From: Acanthaster planci
Lineage: Eukaryota > Echinodermata > Asteroidea > Valvatida > Acanthasteridae
DNA length: 40,682 nucleotides
Direction of reading: 5' to 3'
NCBI RefSeq assembly: GCF_001949145.1
Contig: NW_019091570.1
Location: 608,085 to 648,766, forward strand
How positions within the stretch are numbered: position 1 is the stretch's first letter; every line of letters starts with the position of its first letter. The notes under the pieces were generated by a model. The model did no database searches and had not been told where the DNA came from. It was given only the letters and a program-made list of their open reading frames with translations. This document shows positions 11,291 to 22,300 of this stretch, piece by piece. A program made the position numbers and the translations under genes.

Positions 11291-12215
11291 CAAAGCAATT
11301 TTCTAAAAATCAATTCTTTTAATATGATATAGTTAATCAAGTGACATGGCACAATGTTCACAAAAACAACCGAAATAACTAAATATAAATGGAAAATGTA
11401 GGAGAAAAAACTGATACATGTAATAGCATGTGCATATTTTTGACCTAAGCCCACTTGGGAAAAATTGTCCCCTTTCAGGGAGACATTCTCTCTTTCAGGG
11501 GAATGGTTTTGTCCCCCCCCCGGGCCCCCGGAACAGTCCCGGAGTTGTGATGTATGCCTTTACTGCCATCAGACATCTAACTTCACTAAGAGAACGCATG
11601 TTGTATGAAATTTTGATGCACAAATATCTGCAATGGCAGAGTAAGTTGGCACAATCAAATCAGCCAAAATGTGTGTATGCGAGTTTGTACACTTCAAGGT
11701 TTATACAGACCTAAGCCTAGGCCTATGTCTGTACATGTACATGTCTGTATAAATCTTACAGATCTGGGAGAATGTAACCGTCATGATAGCATCAACACAC
11801 GCAAGTAACATTAGGCCTAACGTCAACAAGGCATCAACAATTTGAAAATACCCTTTAAAGATTGAGAAGTGATTTTAACATATTTAAAAGACTCTAACAC
11901 CTGCCACTGGGTGAGAGAAACAGCAAATTTGCTTCCATATTCTTGCAGGACAACAAAATTTTTTCCCAATCTTTCTTTTCTCTGCCGTCCACGTGAAAAC
12001 GCAAAGGCGGCCAGTCGGTCTGCACGAGAAGGCCCAACTTTGTCACTCAAACATTTTGAATTTCCACACTCAAATATCATTTCAGATGAATGTGACACAT
12101 TGAATATAATATGTAGGAGCCTAATTTTTATTTTAAATTCAACAATAACATTTTGCATAAATATGCTTTACGCCTAATGACTTGTTGACACTTGTTGACA
12201 TGGTTAAAGTGAAAT
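11291..12215. other. No gene recognised
   Basis: No recognisable coding sequence. There is a C/G homopolymer patch near 11513-11530, an ACATGTACATGT run near 11735, and a 10-bp unit CTTGTTGACA duplicated at 12181-12200. Confidence 0.5.
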
Positions 12216-13070
12216 GGGTTAATTCGTACCCGAGTTAACTCATACCCAAGTCAGCTCATACCCCAAAATTCGCACCCAAGGTTAATAACTCGTACCCAGG
12301 TCAACACGTGCCCGAGTTAACTCGTACCCAGGTTGGCTCGTACCCGAGTCAACTCGTACTCCCCAGAAGAGCGTAATAAGATTTGATGCTCACATTTGTT
12401 GAACGAATGTTCCTTTACCAGTCGCATTTCGTTGAAAATCCCTACGGTTTCCAGGACATAAAATGAATCTGACGACAGTGCGTACCCCCTGAACAGAAAT
12501 GTTCCACAGACGTACCTCTCCATCCAGTCAATGTCTTTGTCCATTTCAAATTTACGCGTCCAAGTCTTTTGGGGGGATGGCTTGATTAATTTGAATTAAT
12601 AAAATCAGTGAACATACTTTGATCGAACGTGTATGATTGATGTCAGCTTCTTGTTTGGCTTGATTAATTTGAGTTAATAAAATCAGTGAATATATTCTGA
12701 TAGTATGGTTCAACCATTGATGTCACAGCTTCTTTTGGGGAGAAGGAGCGATTTTTGAAAGACATTAATAGCATCTACCATCAGTCGCACATCCAAAAAA
12801 AAAAAATTGTAATCATTAATATAATAAATAATAATGATTATATAATAATAACTAATTAAGTGCAAAAGGGGAAGACAAATTATCGTATACCAAACATAAA
12901 AATAAACAGAATTGTAATCATCAGGCCCTAATAAAGTTAAACTGTTTGGAGTAAAGGGGAAAAAACGTAATCCTCATCGAGGGTACGAGTTGGCTGGGGT
13001 ACGATTTGACTGGAGTACGAGTTGACCAGAGTACGACTTAACTCGGGTACGAGCTGACCCAAACTCGGTT
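12216..13070. mobile_element. Foldback-like element with minisatellite inverted arms
   Basis: The left arm (12216-12363) is a degenerate array of a unit of roughly 15 bases around ACTCGTACCCGAGTTA. The right arm (12981-13070) is the same array in reverse complement (GGGTACGAGTTGGCTGG...). Between them lies a 600-bp centre that includes an imperfect 78-bp direct duplication (12578-12655 and 12656-12737, both starting TGGCTTGATTAATTTGA) and an AT-rich patch near 12790-12860. Long, internally repetitive inverted termini are characteristic of foldback transposons. No transposase is present. Confidence 0.75.
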
Positions 13071-13269
13071 AATAAAGTTGGGGAATTAGCACGGCTGCAA
13101 GGGGATCCCGGCCAGCCGGCTGCAGGCTGTACAGAGAAAAGCATTATGAAAGTTAGTGAATGCCCCCTTGCCCAAACGTGAGTGCAATAAATGGAACAAA
13201 CTCCAACCAAGACATTTATCTCAAAAGCTGTAATTCACCATATTCCTTCGATTCGTTCAGCAGAGGACA

Positions 13270-13640
13270 ATTACAGATATCGATAGGCGCAGTGTAAAAC
13301 TTGACTCCACGATCTTAGCACCAGCGTAAAGCCCGCGCCATCTTGCCTGGATAGGCCGTTCCGAACTGCACCTGTGTCGCGCCTGCCCATTAGCCGGTCC
13401 ACTTCGAACACGCTTTGCCATTGGGTATGTAGGCGGCTGGTCCCGGTGCGACTTTTCCTTCTTTGTTCTGTGATCACGCTGATGGTCGCCGAGTACCGGC
13501 GACGGAGGTTCTGCCTGATTGGCCCGCTGCCGAGAATATGTAAATGAAAACTTGCCCGCTGTTGCACTACACCAAATACGCGCCGAAAACAGTGCAAAAT
13601 CGGACCGAAATAGTGCCGCCCGTTGACTCTCATGAAGAGG
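13270..13640. promoter_or_regulatory. GC/CpG-rich block, possible promoter
   Basis: This is much richer in G+C and CpG than its AT-rich surroundings. The minus strand carries CAAGATGGCGCGG near 13337-13349, resembling the YY1-type element often found at animal transcription starts. A short minus-strand open frame covers it but has no recognisable domain. It could be the 5' end of LSM4 or of an unseen gene; no exon connects them. Confidence 0.3.
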
Positions 13641-14370
13641 TTGGCCTCCGTTTTTTTTACTGGAAATTCAAGATTATTTCCAGAAGATCACTTTTCGTTT
13701 AATTTCATGGGGGTTAGCCACGAAAATCTTTTTCTATTCGCCTTTCAAGGAAGATACCCCAAAAACAGCAGTAAAACTAAGCGCTCATTTCTGAATGTAA
13801 CCGCCCGCCCTATCCAAAATAGGTCCGCAATATGGGAATTTTTGTGAAAGAAATACCCTGAACCAGAAACTATCAGTACCAAATTCGGGATATATAGAAA
13901 TATTTCTATGATGCCTTCTGATTATGGCATGTCTTATTGTAAAAACCCCGTGGGATAGCAAAATATTAATGAGCTCGCGCGCAGAAATACAATTTTGGTG
14001 GAATGCACCCATTTCCAATCGAGCTTTTATTCAAGGCGTCTTATGGGTGCAGTGTCCCAATTCAAGGAAAATTCTCCGCCAGGCCGAGGCGCAGAAAAAG
14101 AGATTGTTTCAAAAAGAGTGGTCTGTTTGGGCCAAGAAATGGTGGAATTGTGTCAGTATAGCCCAGGATCATCTCTGTAGATTCAGGGACACCCATCTGG
14201 GGGCAAAGCAGACAAAAATGGGATTGAAAATTAGTCAGAAGAGCCCCAAGAAGGTGAGGGATGTCAGGTTCAGTGCACCCCAAAGCATAATTGTGAATTG
14301 TGTAGTCAAACCACAGCGCCGCAAAGCGGCACAAGATGGCAAACTTCACCGTGAATACACGTAAAACGTT
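13641..14370. other. No gene recognised
   Basis: An open stretch of 146 codons lies on the plus strand (13924-14364), but its translation has no domain I recognise and it runs into the MITE that follows. I do not call it a gene. Confidence 0.4.
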
Positions 14371-14531
14371 GTAATTGCATGGGCGCCATTTGAGCAAGCG
14401 ATACGCCTGTGTAATGCACATGCAAAGGCGCAGGCGCTGCGGCATGCACGTGCACCTGGTGACCCTGCGCCTAGCATTACCGTAAACTGTGCAGGCGTAT
14501 CGCTTGCTCAAAAGGCGCCCATGGTAATTAC
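14371..14531. mobile_element. MITE with about 40-bp terminal inverted repeats
   Basis: The left terminus (14371-14409, GTAATTGCATGGGCGCC ... GATACGCCTG) is the near-perfect reverse complement of the right terminus (14492-14531). Only a base or two and one indel differ. The 80-base centre also folds on itself (GGCGCAGG / CCTGCGCC). It is non-coding and no target-site duplication is clear. Confidence 0.85.
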
Positions 14532-14611
14532 ACCCTTTGGGCAGATATATCTATCTTGCGCCTTCGGCGCTACACGATCTTTGGGTCAAACTATCGGCTG
14601 TGCTTAGCCAA

Positions 14612-14731
14612 TATGGCTGTCGTTTCTAAGCTGTACAGGAGAGGATTTTCGTCATTAAAAAGTACGATTCCAAACACCAACCGCCCATTTATATTTCCAG
14701 ATATAATTTCCTTTGTGCTCATATTTATCAG
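14612..14731 (+). other. Candidate first exon, uncertain
   Basis: An ATG at 14612 in a CCAATATGG context opens about 39 codons, starting MAVVSKLYRRGF and containing a hydrophobic end (IISFVLIFI). A donor-like CA|GTAAGT follows near 14731. The start is basic and Ser-rich, like a mitochondrial presequence. No second exon was found and I recognise no family, so it may be chance. Confidence 0.2.
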
Positions 14732-14879
14732 TAAGTCAACCGAGAATGACGTTAGATTTCCATTGACGTGCAAACTATGGCCATGTAGCATAATTGCGCT
14801 CGCACGCGCGTATAGGCCTCCTGGGGTGCCTGTGGTACCGACACGAGTCAACTGCACGCCGTAACTTTCCTACGATGAC

Positions 14880-15420
14880 GCCTTTTCCACGAATCTACAG
14901 AGCTGCATTGTCGAAGAGGCGCTGGGGGGGGGTACTCTTTAAGGTAAATTTATCGATTGCTCTTGGCCATGGAAACTGCTCTTTTTATAAGGAAAGTTTG
15001 AACACCCTGTAGTGCCATCAAGTAGAGATTTAAAAAAAAAAGACTTCATTTTTTGAAGTTCGCGTTTATGAAGTATGTTTTCAAGTTTGTTTTTACGGTT
15101 TTTTTTTCAAAGTTCATTTGATGGAGTTATAATATTCTCCAGTTAGTGCTTGTGGGATTGATATTTTGAAATATTATTTTTATTTTTGTAGACATATCTC
15201 TTGTACGAGATATATTTTTCCAAGTTCGTTTTTAGGAGATTTTTAAGTTCGTTTTAATCAGTAACATCTCTTTAAAGTTTTTTTCGTTTTTTGGAGATTA
15301 AATAAACTCAAACTTGGAAATATATATCTACTGAAAATTAGCTCGGAAAGCGGAAGCTCATAAAAATAAACTTAATCAAAAAAGATACCGGTATCTCGTC
15401 ATCCTAACATTGCACCAGAC
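14880..15420. other. No gene; T-rich low-complexity DNA
   Basis: The stretch 15010-15330 is dominated by T runs and repeated words such as AAGTTCGTTTT and GGAGATTTTTAAG. No coding content was seen. Confidence 0.6.
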
Positions 15421-15439
15421 AGAAATGGCGGGAAAGTTG

Positions 15440-16170
15440 CATGGAACGAGTATTTCGGGGTGGTGAATCCTGTCGTGAAGAAAATGGCTGGCCGACCTGC
15501 AGGCGGCACTGTACATGTACTTTATCTGCAAGTCTACAGGGGTGCACTGAGGTTGATTGCTGGTTGTGGACCGGCAGGGCACGGGCGCACATACAATGAG
15601 CTTGTAAGGCTGCTTGGGCCGCGGTTTGCTCATAGCCGACAAGCGGAGAACTTTCTAGTGGACTAACAACATCGTAGCCAGTGACTGAAGGAGACTTTTC
15701 GCGAGGTAGGTCAGGCTTTTTAGGGAATTGGCGGCAAAGGCTTATCCTGGGATACAGGAAGAGGCCAGGGGTAGGCTTGTCAAGAACCGTTTCAGGATGC
15801 AGTGGAGACTGTGCGGGAGTGCATCCACCGTGCCCGTCCTGAGGGTCTTGATTAAGCTGTGAGGGTCGTATAAGAAACCGAGAACTTTGAGAAACTTGAG
15901 GAGCAGCACGGCAAGATTGCAAGCCAGCACAGTTCGTGGGGCTTTCAACTGTGCCGAAGATGGAGGAGATTTGGCAGGCCATTGAACAGTGGGTATGTTC
16001 CATGATATTAATCTGTGTTTTTTCAGAGTTGATGAAGCAGAAACGTAGCGGGGAGACAGGTGGAGTTACACGTATCTCCAGCACGGTCGCCCAAGGTTCC
16101 TAGAAAAAAGACGGGTGATCTGAAATGTTTCAATTGTAGTGAAACAGGTAATTTTTGGCGAGCATGCAGG
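15440..16170 (+). pseudogene. Ty3/gypsy gag pseudogene with degenerate zinc knuckle
   Basis: An open piece at 15460-15666 has gag capsid landmarks (YNELVRLLGPRFAHSRQAENF). Further gag-like text continues in shifted frames to about 15970. At about 16128-16169 a retroviral-type zinc knuckle reads CFNCSETGNFWRAC. The canonical histidine of C-x2-C-x4-H-x4-C is Asn here, so metal binding is probably lost. Confidence 0.75.
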
Positions 16171-16369
16171 AGCCCTGGAAGAAAGAAGATCCAAAACAGG
16201 GAAACGCTATCCAGCCGACCGGCGGGCAAGGGAGCAGACTGGGAAGTTCACAGGGCCAACAAGGAATAGAAATTGCGAGGAACCCAAGCTGGAGCAGGAG
16301 ACCAACCATTAGAGGTTACATGTCCTACGACTACAAGAAAAGGCGAAACATGGCTTGTTCGTGAATGGG

Positions 16370-17430
16370 GTGGTATGGAATACATGATGTAGGTTCCTTC
16401 GAGACACAGCTAGGTTGTCAGAAACTGTCGAGTAGTTCGGTGTATAACAAAATTCCGAATGATCACAGGCCAATAGTGCTGACTGAGGATCTGAAAATTA
16501 ATCAGGTAGACGGAAGCCCGTTGGCAACGAGTGGTACTGCCTGGATGGAGGTACAGATTGGAAAGTCATTGTCTTCAGTGAAGGTAATTTTTGCTGACAC
16601 CCCGTATTCAGGATTTGGGGATGAATTTCCTGTTGCCCATAGGTTATACCAGGCAAGATATGGGACGGAGGGTACCCCCTTACCTGTCCAATCCCTATAC
16701 ACACTGTAGACTATTGTTACCCAACACATCCCCCCTAGAAGTCTGTAAAGAATTCCTGAGATTCCGATCAAACAATGACCAACACAAAGGCGGGGGGGTC
16801 TCTCTGTCCCATATCTTGCTTCAAATGCCATGGGTGCAAGTTTGGAAATGCACACTCTGCAGCTGGGGTTGAATAGTGAACTATTTGTAAGGAGGGTGGT
16901 TGTTACTGACACAAAGGGTGTAGTGTCAGGTGCCATTCGAAGGTGGTGTGAGGTTGTAATAGGTCCTGTACTTGAGCCTGTGGGAGGCAGTGGAGAATTG
17001 GCACAGTGACATTTAATTCTTGCGAGATCACCGGTTGAGGGTGATCAGGATGTGCTACCGCTTTAGGTGCTTACCCTGACAGGGAGAAGCAAGTTGGAAG
17101 GCGATGTAACAAATTGGGGATGGTTCCCAGGTAGAGGTTGACCATTTTCGGGGCGTTCCTTGGTCTGAACGTCCCGAGCATCTGCGGGATTTATTCAGAA
17201 GTGTGGGTTTTTTGAGAGATGAGGATCACCATATAGTGGTGGAGTGTCTTGTCAAATTATCAGGATATGTTTTCTTGGGATGACCATGAAATTGGTCGGA
17301 CTGAGGTTGTTAAGCACTGCATCAACATGAATGATGCAAAGCCAATCGAGGAACGGCTTTGGCGGTGCCTGATGGGAGATCAAGAAGAGATCATAACGGA
17401 AAAAGAGGTGTAATTGAGCCGTCGGATAGA
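16370..17430 (+). pseudogene. Ty3/gypsy protease and RT-linker pseudogene
   Basis: The segment at 16375-16650 includes a protease active-site-like DVGSF (DTG/DSG expected) and then KLSSSSVYNKIP, INQVDGSPLATSGTAWMEV and VKVIFADTPYSG, the usual flap and C-terminal parts. After the MITE, 16880-17430 has linker landmarks LRDLFRSVGFLRDED, SWDDHEIGRT and NMNDAKPIE, just before the RT. There are several frameshifts and stops. The second residue of the catalytic triad is Val rather than Thr/Ser. Confidence 0.8.
16653..16819. mobile_element. MITE inserted in the gypsy protease region
   Basis: The left terminus GCAAGATATGGGAC (16653-16666) is the reverse complement of GTCCCATATCTTGC (16806-16819). The match continues imperfectly inward for about 12 more bases (GAGGGTACCCCC against GGGGGGGTCTCTC). 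The 167-bp insert interrupts the protease-like frame. No target-site duplication is evident. Confidence 0.8.
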
Positions 17431-17835
17431 TATAGCCGCATTGAATGGGACAAGGCCTAACTCATCGCCCCCATCCAGAACTGGCTCCAAAGAAGAATTT
17501 GAGAAGCCATCGAGAATTTCCGGCACACCGTACCCCAAGACATCGGTTTCAAGCTCAGCGACATCTGGCGCCCACTACTTGCACCCAAGCAGACACCCAC
17601 TCCCGGGCAGTAGGGTCCCCTATACCCGAAACCCATGCCCCCCACTCCAGGCGCGGAGGTCTTCTCTACCCGAACCCCCCGTCCCCCCTTGGCATAAGGG
17701 TTCCCTATACCCGAACCCAGGGTTTCCCGCCAATTCTGTAACTCACACCGCCACAGGATCCGACACCTTCACGCAACAGTGCACACGCTGAGTTATACGC
17801 AACCCGCGAATCCCGTTCCACGCTCCACCGCTTCC
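17431..17835. repeat. Pro-codon-rich stretch with about 45-bp degenerate repeat
   Basis: The phrase CCTATACCCGAA (or CTCTACCCGAA) followed by C-rich sequence recurs three times at about 17617, 17669 and 17710, giving a loose 40-50 bp period. Plus-strand frames are open and read Pro/Ser/Thr-rich text, with no family recognised. It lies just 5' of the RT fragment that follows and could be that element's 5' region. Confidence 0.45.
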
Positions 17836-17839
17836 GGAT

Positions 17840-19060
17840 TACCAAGCTATCAACTCCAAAACAAGATCTGGAGTACTTCCCAGTGTCCTAGCCGATGGAA
17901 AGAAGCCATACTTACTCCTATTCTTAAACCCGGCAAAACTCCTACTGATCTTAAATCTTACCGGCCAATTGTGCTCACCTCCACCTTCTGCAAAATAATG
18001 GAGCGCATGGTCAATAATAGACTTATCTGGTACCTGGAGAAGCACAATTTAATCATCAGTCTGGTTTCCGGAAAGGGAGAAGCACCAAAGACCATATTAT
18101 TCATCTTGAATCTAGCATAAACAAGGCTTTTGCCAACAGAGAAAGTACTTTGGCGGTCTTCCTGGATCTTGAAAAAGCATATGATATGCTATGGCCCAAA
18201 GGAATTGTCATCAAATTACAATCACAAGGAATTAGTGGGCGTATTACACGATGGATAAATTACTTTCTTACAAATCGGAAAATCCAGGTTAAAATAAATA
18301 ACACTCATTCTGAATCATGTACTGTTAAAAATGGTAGCGTTATTAGTCCAACACTCTTAAATATGCTGTTAATGACCTTCTGTCAGTATGTAGACGACAT
18401 AGTCATATGGAAATCCAATAGAAAAATTAATTTCATTACCAGTAAGATCGAACAAAGTCTCAATTACATTTCCTCTTGGTGTGGAAAATGGGGCTTTAAA
18501 ATATCAACTCCCAAGACCTACGCTGTCCTATTTACTCATAAACGAAATGCTTCCTCTAAACTGAAGATAAATAATTCTGACATAAAATTTCAAATTTCAG
18601 CTAAATTTCTTGGTGTCATCTTTGACAACAAACCTGGAAGGAACACATCAAATATGTCGTCAATAGAAGCAAAGCTAAACTTAACATCCTCAGATGCATA
18701 AGTGGAACTGATTGGGGATCAGACTGTTGTATTCTCTTTTGCCTGTACAAAACTCTTATCAAACCAGTTCTGGAGTACGGATGTGAAGCCTGCAACTCAG
18801 CGGCTTTAGAATACAAGCAAAAATTAGATAGTATACAATACCAGGCTCTGAGGATATGCTGTAGAGCACTGCATGGAACCTCGTTACAGAAACTGCAAGT
18901 AGAGTGTGGAGATCTTCCTCTTTATCTCAGCCGTAATTATTTTTGTAATCTGTATATCAAACTGGATATGCATGGTTCTCATCCTAATAAATACGTCCAA
19001 ATAGACGGCTGGAAGAAACACTAGATTTAGAAGCAACTTGCTCTCAGTGGTCAGCACTGA
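17840..19060 (+). pseudogene. Non-LTR retrotransposon RT fragment (Jockey/I-like)
   Basis: Reverse-transcriptase landmarks appear in order: PSRWKEAILTPILKPGK, SYRPIVLTSTFCKIMERMV, a shifted GF-R-GRST segment, TLAVFLDLEKAYDMLW, GVISPTL-like NGSVISPTLL, the active-site box YVDDIVIW (YVDD at 18387-18398), then KFLGVIFDNK and, after a frameshift, the thumb region (PVLEYGCEA) and about 70 more residues. Bases between the NG and ISPT motifs appear deleted, and frames shift several times, so it is dead. The 5' ORF and APE domain were not seen. It ends within about 60 bases of the EXOSC3 stop codon on the opposite strand. Confidence 0.9.
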
Positions 19061-19115
19061 TATGTGACTCCCTTTTGTTTTTTATGTGGCTCACATACTA
19101 CGATCTAGTTCCACT

Positions 19116-19329
19116 CTACACTCCTAAAAAGGAGTCCTGTAGTTTGTGCACCATAAGTCTGATCTCTGCCTCTGTCATCCACTCAGCACTAGAGATGGCA
19201 TTCATTGCAGTGATTGTGCTTGACAGGGTCTTGCTTCGTAGCCATATTCGCCCATTCATTCCCACCGCCAACTCCACTGGTATGAGCTGGCCGAGTTGTT
19301 TTATCAAAGTGCATTCAGGGGACAGGATC
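19116..19329 (-). CDS. EXOSC3: EXOSC3 exon 4 (C-terminal KH domain and stop)
   Basis: Completes Lys174 and encodes residues 175-244, ending QDSFLGV then TAG at 19118-19116. Acceptor CCTTTTTCAG|G with a good pyrimidine tract. It contains [20 protein letters not shown], the most conserved segment of RRP40. This exon lies 4.8 kb from exon 3, yet phase and protein continuity fit exactly. Confidence 0.94.
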
Positions 19330-22300
19330 CTGAAAAAGGGTGCAATTTTGAAAAAGTTTAATCAACATTATAATTATTATCCTCAGTACAAGAAGCAATT
19401 TGGACTGAGATCTACCGTACATGCACATGTAGCTGAAACAATTTCATGTATTTTTGCAAATTACACAAGGGATCCTTTTTTAAGGGTCTGACTTTGTGAA
19501 CAATTTTAAATAATTACATGTGCTTCGAATATCAAACCAAAATATGAGAAACAATATTTGTTACTGCTGACCCTCTTTGGAACCACCAACAAGAATTTCA
19601 AGAATGAATCATGGTTTATTTTCAGCCCGAACCACCTGGGGCTAGCTCCACGATTTTGTTTAGTGGGAAAAGGCATAATGTGGCACTGATCTGTAAAACT
19701 TGCTGGATTTCTCCTTTTCTCAGACATCAGACATGTTTACAGAGAGTAAATTTGGGGTTCAAATCTGGAACATTAAAACTTGCGAACTCGAAAGTGTCTT
19801 CCTGAATTTCCATCACATTACCAGTGCCCTCACCTGTCTGGAAAAGCCTGGTCAATTTTGAATGTTTAAAAAAGCACACTTACTCCACTCCAGAAAGATT
19901 TGAAACCATTTTCATATATGTACATTCATACATTGAAATGTTCATTCTTTTTGGCAATTTATTGTCAGGTCAGTGCACAACAGTAATTGATAAGAAAAAT
20001 TCATCGCACTGTTCCTTTACCCCCCCCCCAAAAAAAAAAAAAGTACAAAAAAAAAAAAAAAATTTGAAATTGACATTCAATGTTATGCCAAGCACAGCAT
20101 ACAATGATTCAATGCAGTGCAATCCTATAAAAGTGTCCACTGATACCAAGGCTGCCACTACAGCAAAATGCTAGGAAACTGTACTGTGAGAAATAACATT
20201 TGTAGATGAACATGTGTAATACAAAACTGCTGCAAGAAATACGAATCACAAAATGGGGGGCCTGACATTTTGATCCTAGAAGAATCTTTCTCAAAGGCAC
20301 AGTGACAAGTATAGGGACAAACAAGCAAGCAGGGAATCAAGCAAGCATGGACAAATGCAGGAGGACAAAAGGAAGGAGTGAGAGAGCTGGTGGCAATAAA
20401 GGGATGTCAGGTGGGAAGAGATAAAAGAATACAATAATAATCTGCAGACAAAAGTGACGGAGAAAAGATATTAATTAGTTTCCCTAGCCTCTTGGATGTT
20501 CAGGCCATTTGGTAGTACGGTGCGGAGGCAAAGCTTCTTCCTGTTGAAGAGAACAGCACCTTTACGGTGGCCAAGTGATTCTACATGTATGCCCTGTAAG
20601 ATCATGTCGGAATAGGAATGGTTAGGAAGGTTAAAGTCATGGCCCATAGCTGTGCACATATTATGAAGCACGATATGAGAGAACCCCTCCCCCCGCTTTG
20701 TGTTGGTCGTTGTCTCACTGGAATCTGGGGAATTGTTTTCAGACATCTGGAGAGGACGTGTTAGGTAGCAATAGTCTAGAGTGTGTATAGCGATCGGACA
20801 TGTTGGGGGGGTACTCCTCAGTCTCATTTCTGGCTGGATATAGCTGTGCACAGGGGTACCTCATCGCTTGGTGTTGAACATAGATCTGTGGCCAGAGAAA
20901 TGCTTCTTGAAAGTCTCCAACATACTAAACAATGCACACCCTGCAAGAGATAAGATATGTGACATTAGAAGAGCTACAAGTGACAGGGTGTTTAGTTCTG
21001 TAGGTGGTACCGGAGGAATGTCCAGAGAATGTGTCTGATTCCAGGACATTGTTTCTGGCAAACAACACATCTGTTTAGAGTCAAACTTGAAGGTACATGT
21101 ACATGTACCATGTTGGGAAAAGTGTATCTAAGGGGAGACCTCTGCCTGTGTTCAAGGAGCCCAAATGATCAGGTCCCGTAGGTTGGTCTGGGCCCCTTTT
21201 GGCTAAGCATTTTTGTGATTAAAAAGTATGAAGCAATCTGGAACATTGAACAAGTTGCCTCTTCCTGGTCACCTCTCTTTCCTCTTCAATAATGTTTTTC
21301 AATCCCAGTGAAGAATCCATATTCGTTGGATGACTGTTTCCTTAGTGCATTCTGACCCTGCAAGGTCAGGCTCTGGGAATATTTTGCAGGCGATCTCAAT
21401 GTAATTGGCCTCATTTGTTCAACCATTTTGATTTCAAATTTTTTTCATTTATCCCCAGTTTAAGTTGAAACAAACCAAATTTCTGTCCACAGAGGTACAT
21501 GTAGCTCTACCTCCATGTTCTTTCATGAGTTTTATCAGCAAAGAGAAATACACCTTTAATTTTCAGTATTATCTATTTTTCAGAAGTCTTTGTCCAAAGT
21601 TTTCATCAAATTTTCTATAGAAATAACACCACACAAAATGAGCTTGAAATACAGTAAACTCTCGATAACTTGAACCTCAATGGAATGGATAAAAAAATAC
21701 AAGTTATCCAAATTTCTAGCTAACAAAAATTCCTGATTCTTGTCCATACATACATGCACTGTGTACAAGCAACCCTACTTGCCTTCGGCATTTAACTATC
21801 ACAGAGCTGACATCCAAATCAAATATCCTATTTGACCAATCGCTAGGCGGTTTGAAAAACTCTCTTATCTGCTATTCCAGGCACAACACTGAGTTCAAGA
21901 AAGACACAAGCAGTTAGAAATGTCCTGATTTTGCTCGTTTACGTGACAACTGTTGTAAAAAATACATCTTCACACCCTAGCATTCGTTGGTACAATTGAC
22001 ATTGCCCCTGATGAAACACACATTTCTTTCAACTACTATTCAGTCCAAGTTATAACACATTACGACCAACCATCGCACATAAAGTCCACACAATTAGAAC
22101 AAAGCCAGTGGCTTACAGGTGAATGTGATAACATGGAACCCCAACCTGACATCACCTGCAGCGATCACATACAGTTTTCTCCACTTATTTGGGGAGCTGG
22201 GGCGGAGGGTGCTATTCATTGTCACTCCAAACAACGTTAATTCCTAGGGAGGGCAGCATAGAAAGTTGACTTTTTTTTTACACATGATGAATTGCGTGAC

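Larger units (their letters stand above)
15430..17430 (+). mobile_element. Ty3/gypsy retrotransposon remnant (gag-PR-start of RT)
   Basis: Plus-strand pieces occur in Ty3/gypsy order: a gag segment, a zinc knuckle, a retropepsin-like segment, the linker to RT, and the first residues of RT (RGVIEPSD, ending near 17430). Homology then stops abruptly, before the catalytic RT domains. Stops and frameshifts occur throughout, and a MITE sits inside the protease region. No LTRs were found. It is clearly different from the complete gypsy element at 33731-38778. Confidence 0.85.

Noticed and set aside
13271-13633. 120-codon minus-strand frame in the GC-rich block
   Set aside because: Open frames are expected in GC-rich DNA, and no conserved domain is seen.
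13924-14364. 146-codon plus-strand open frame
   Set aside because: No recognisable domain, no splice or promoter support, and it overlaps the end of a MITE.
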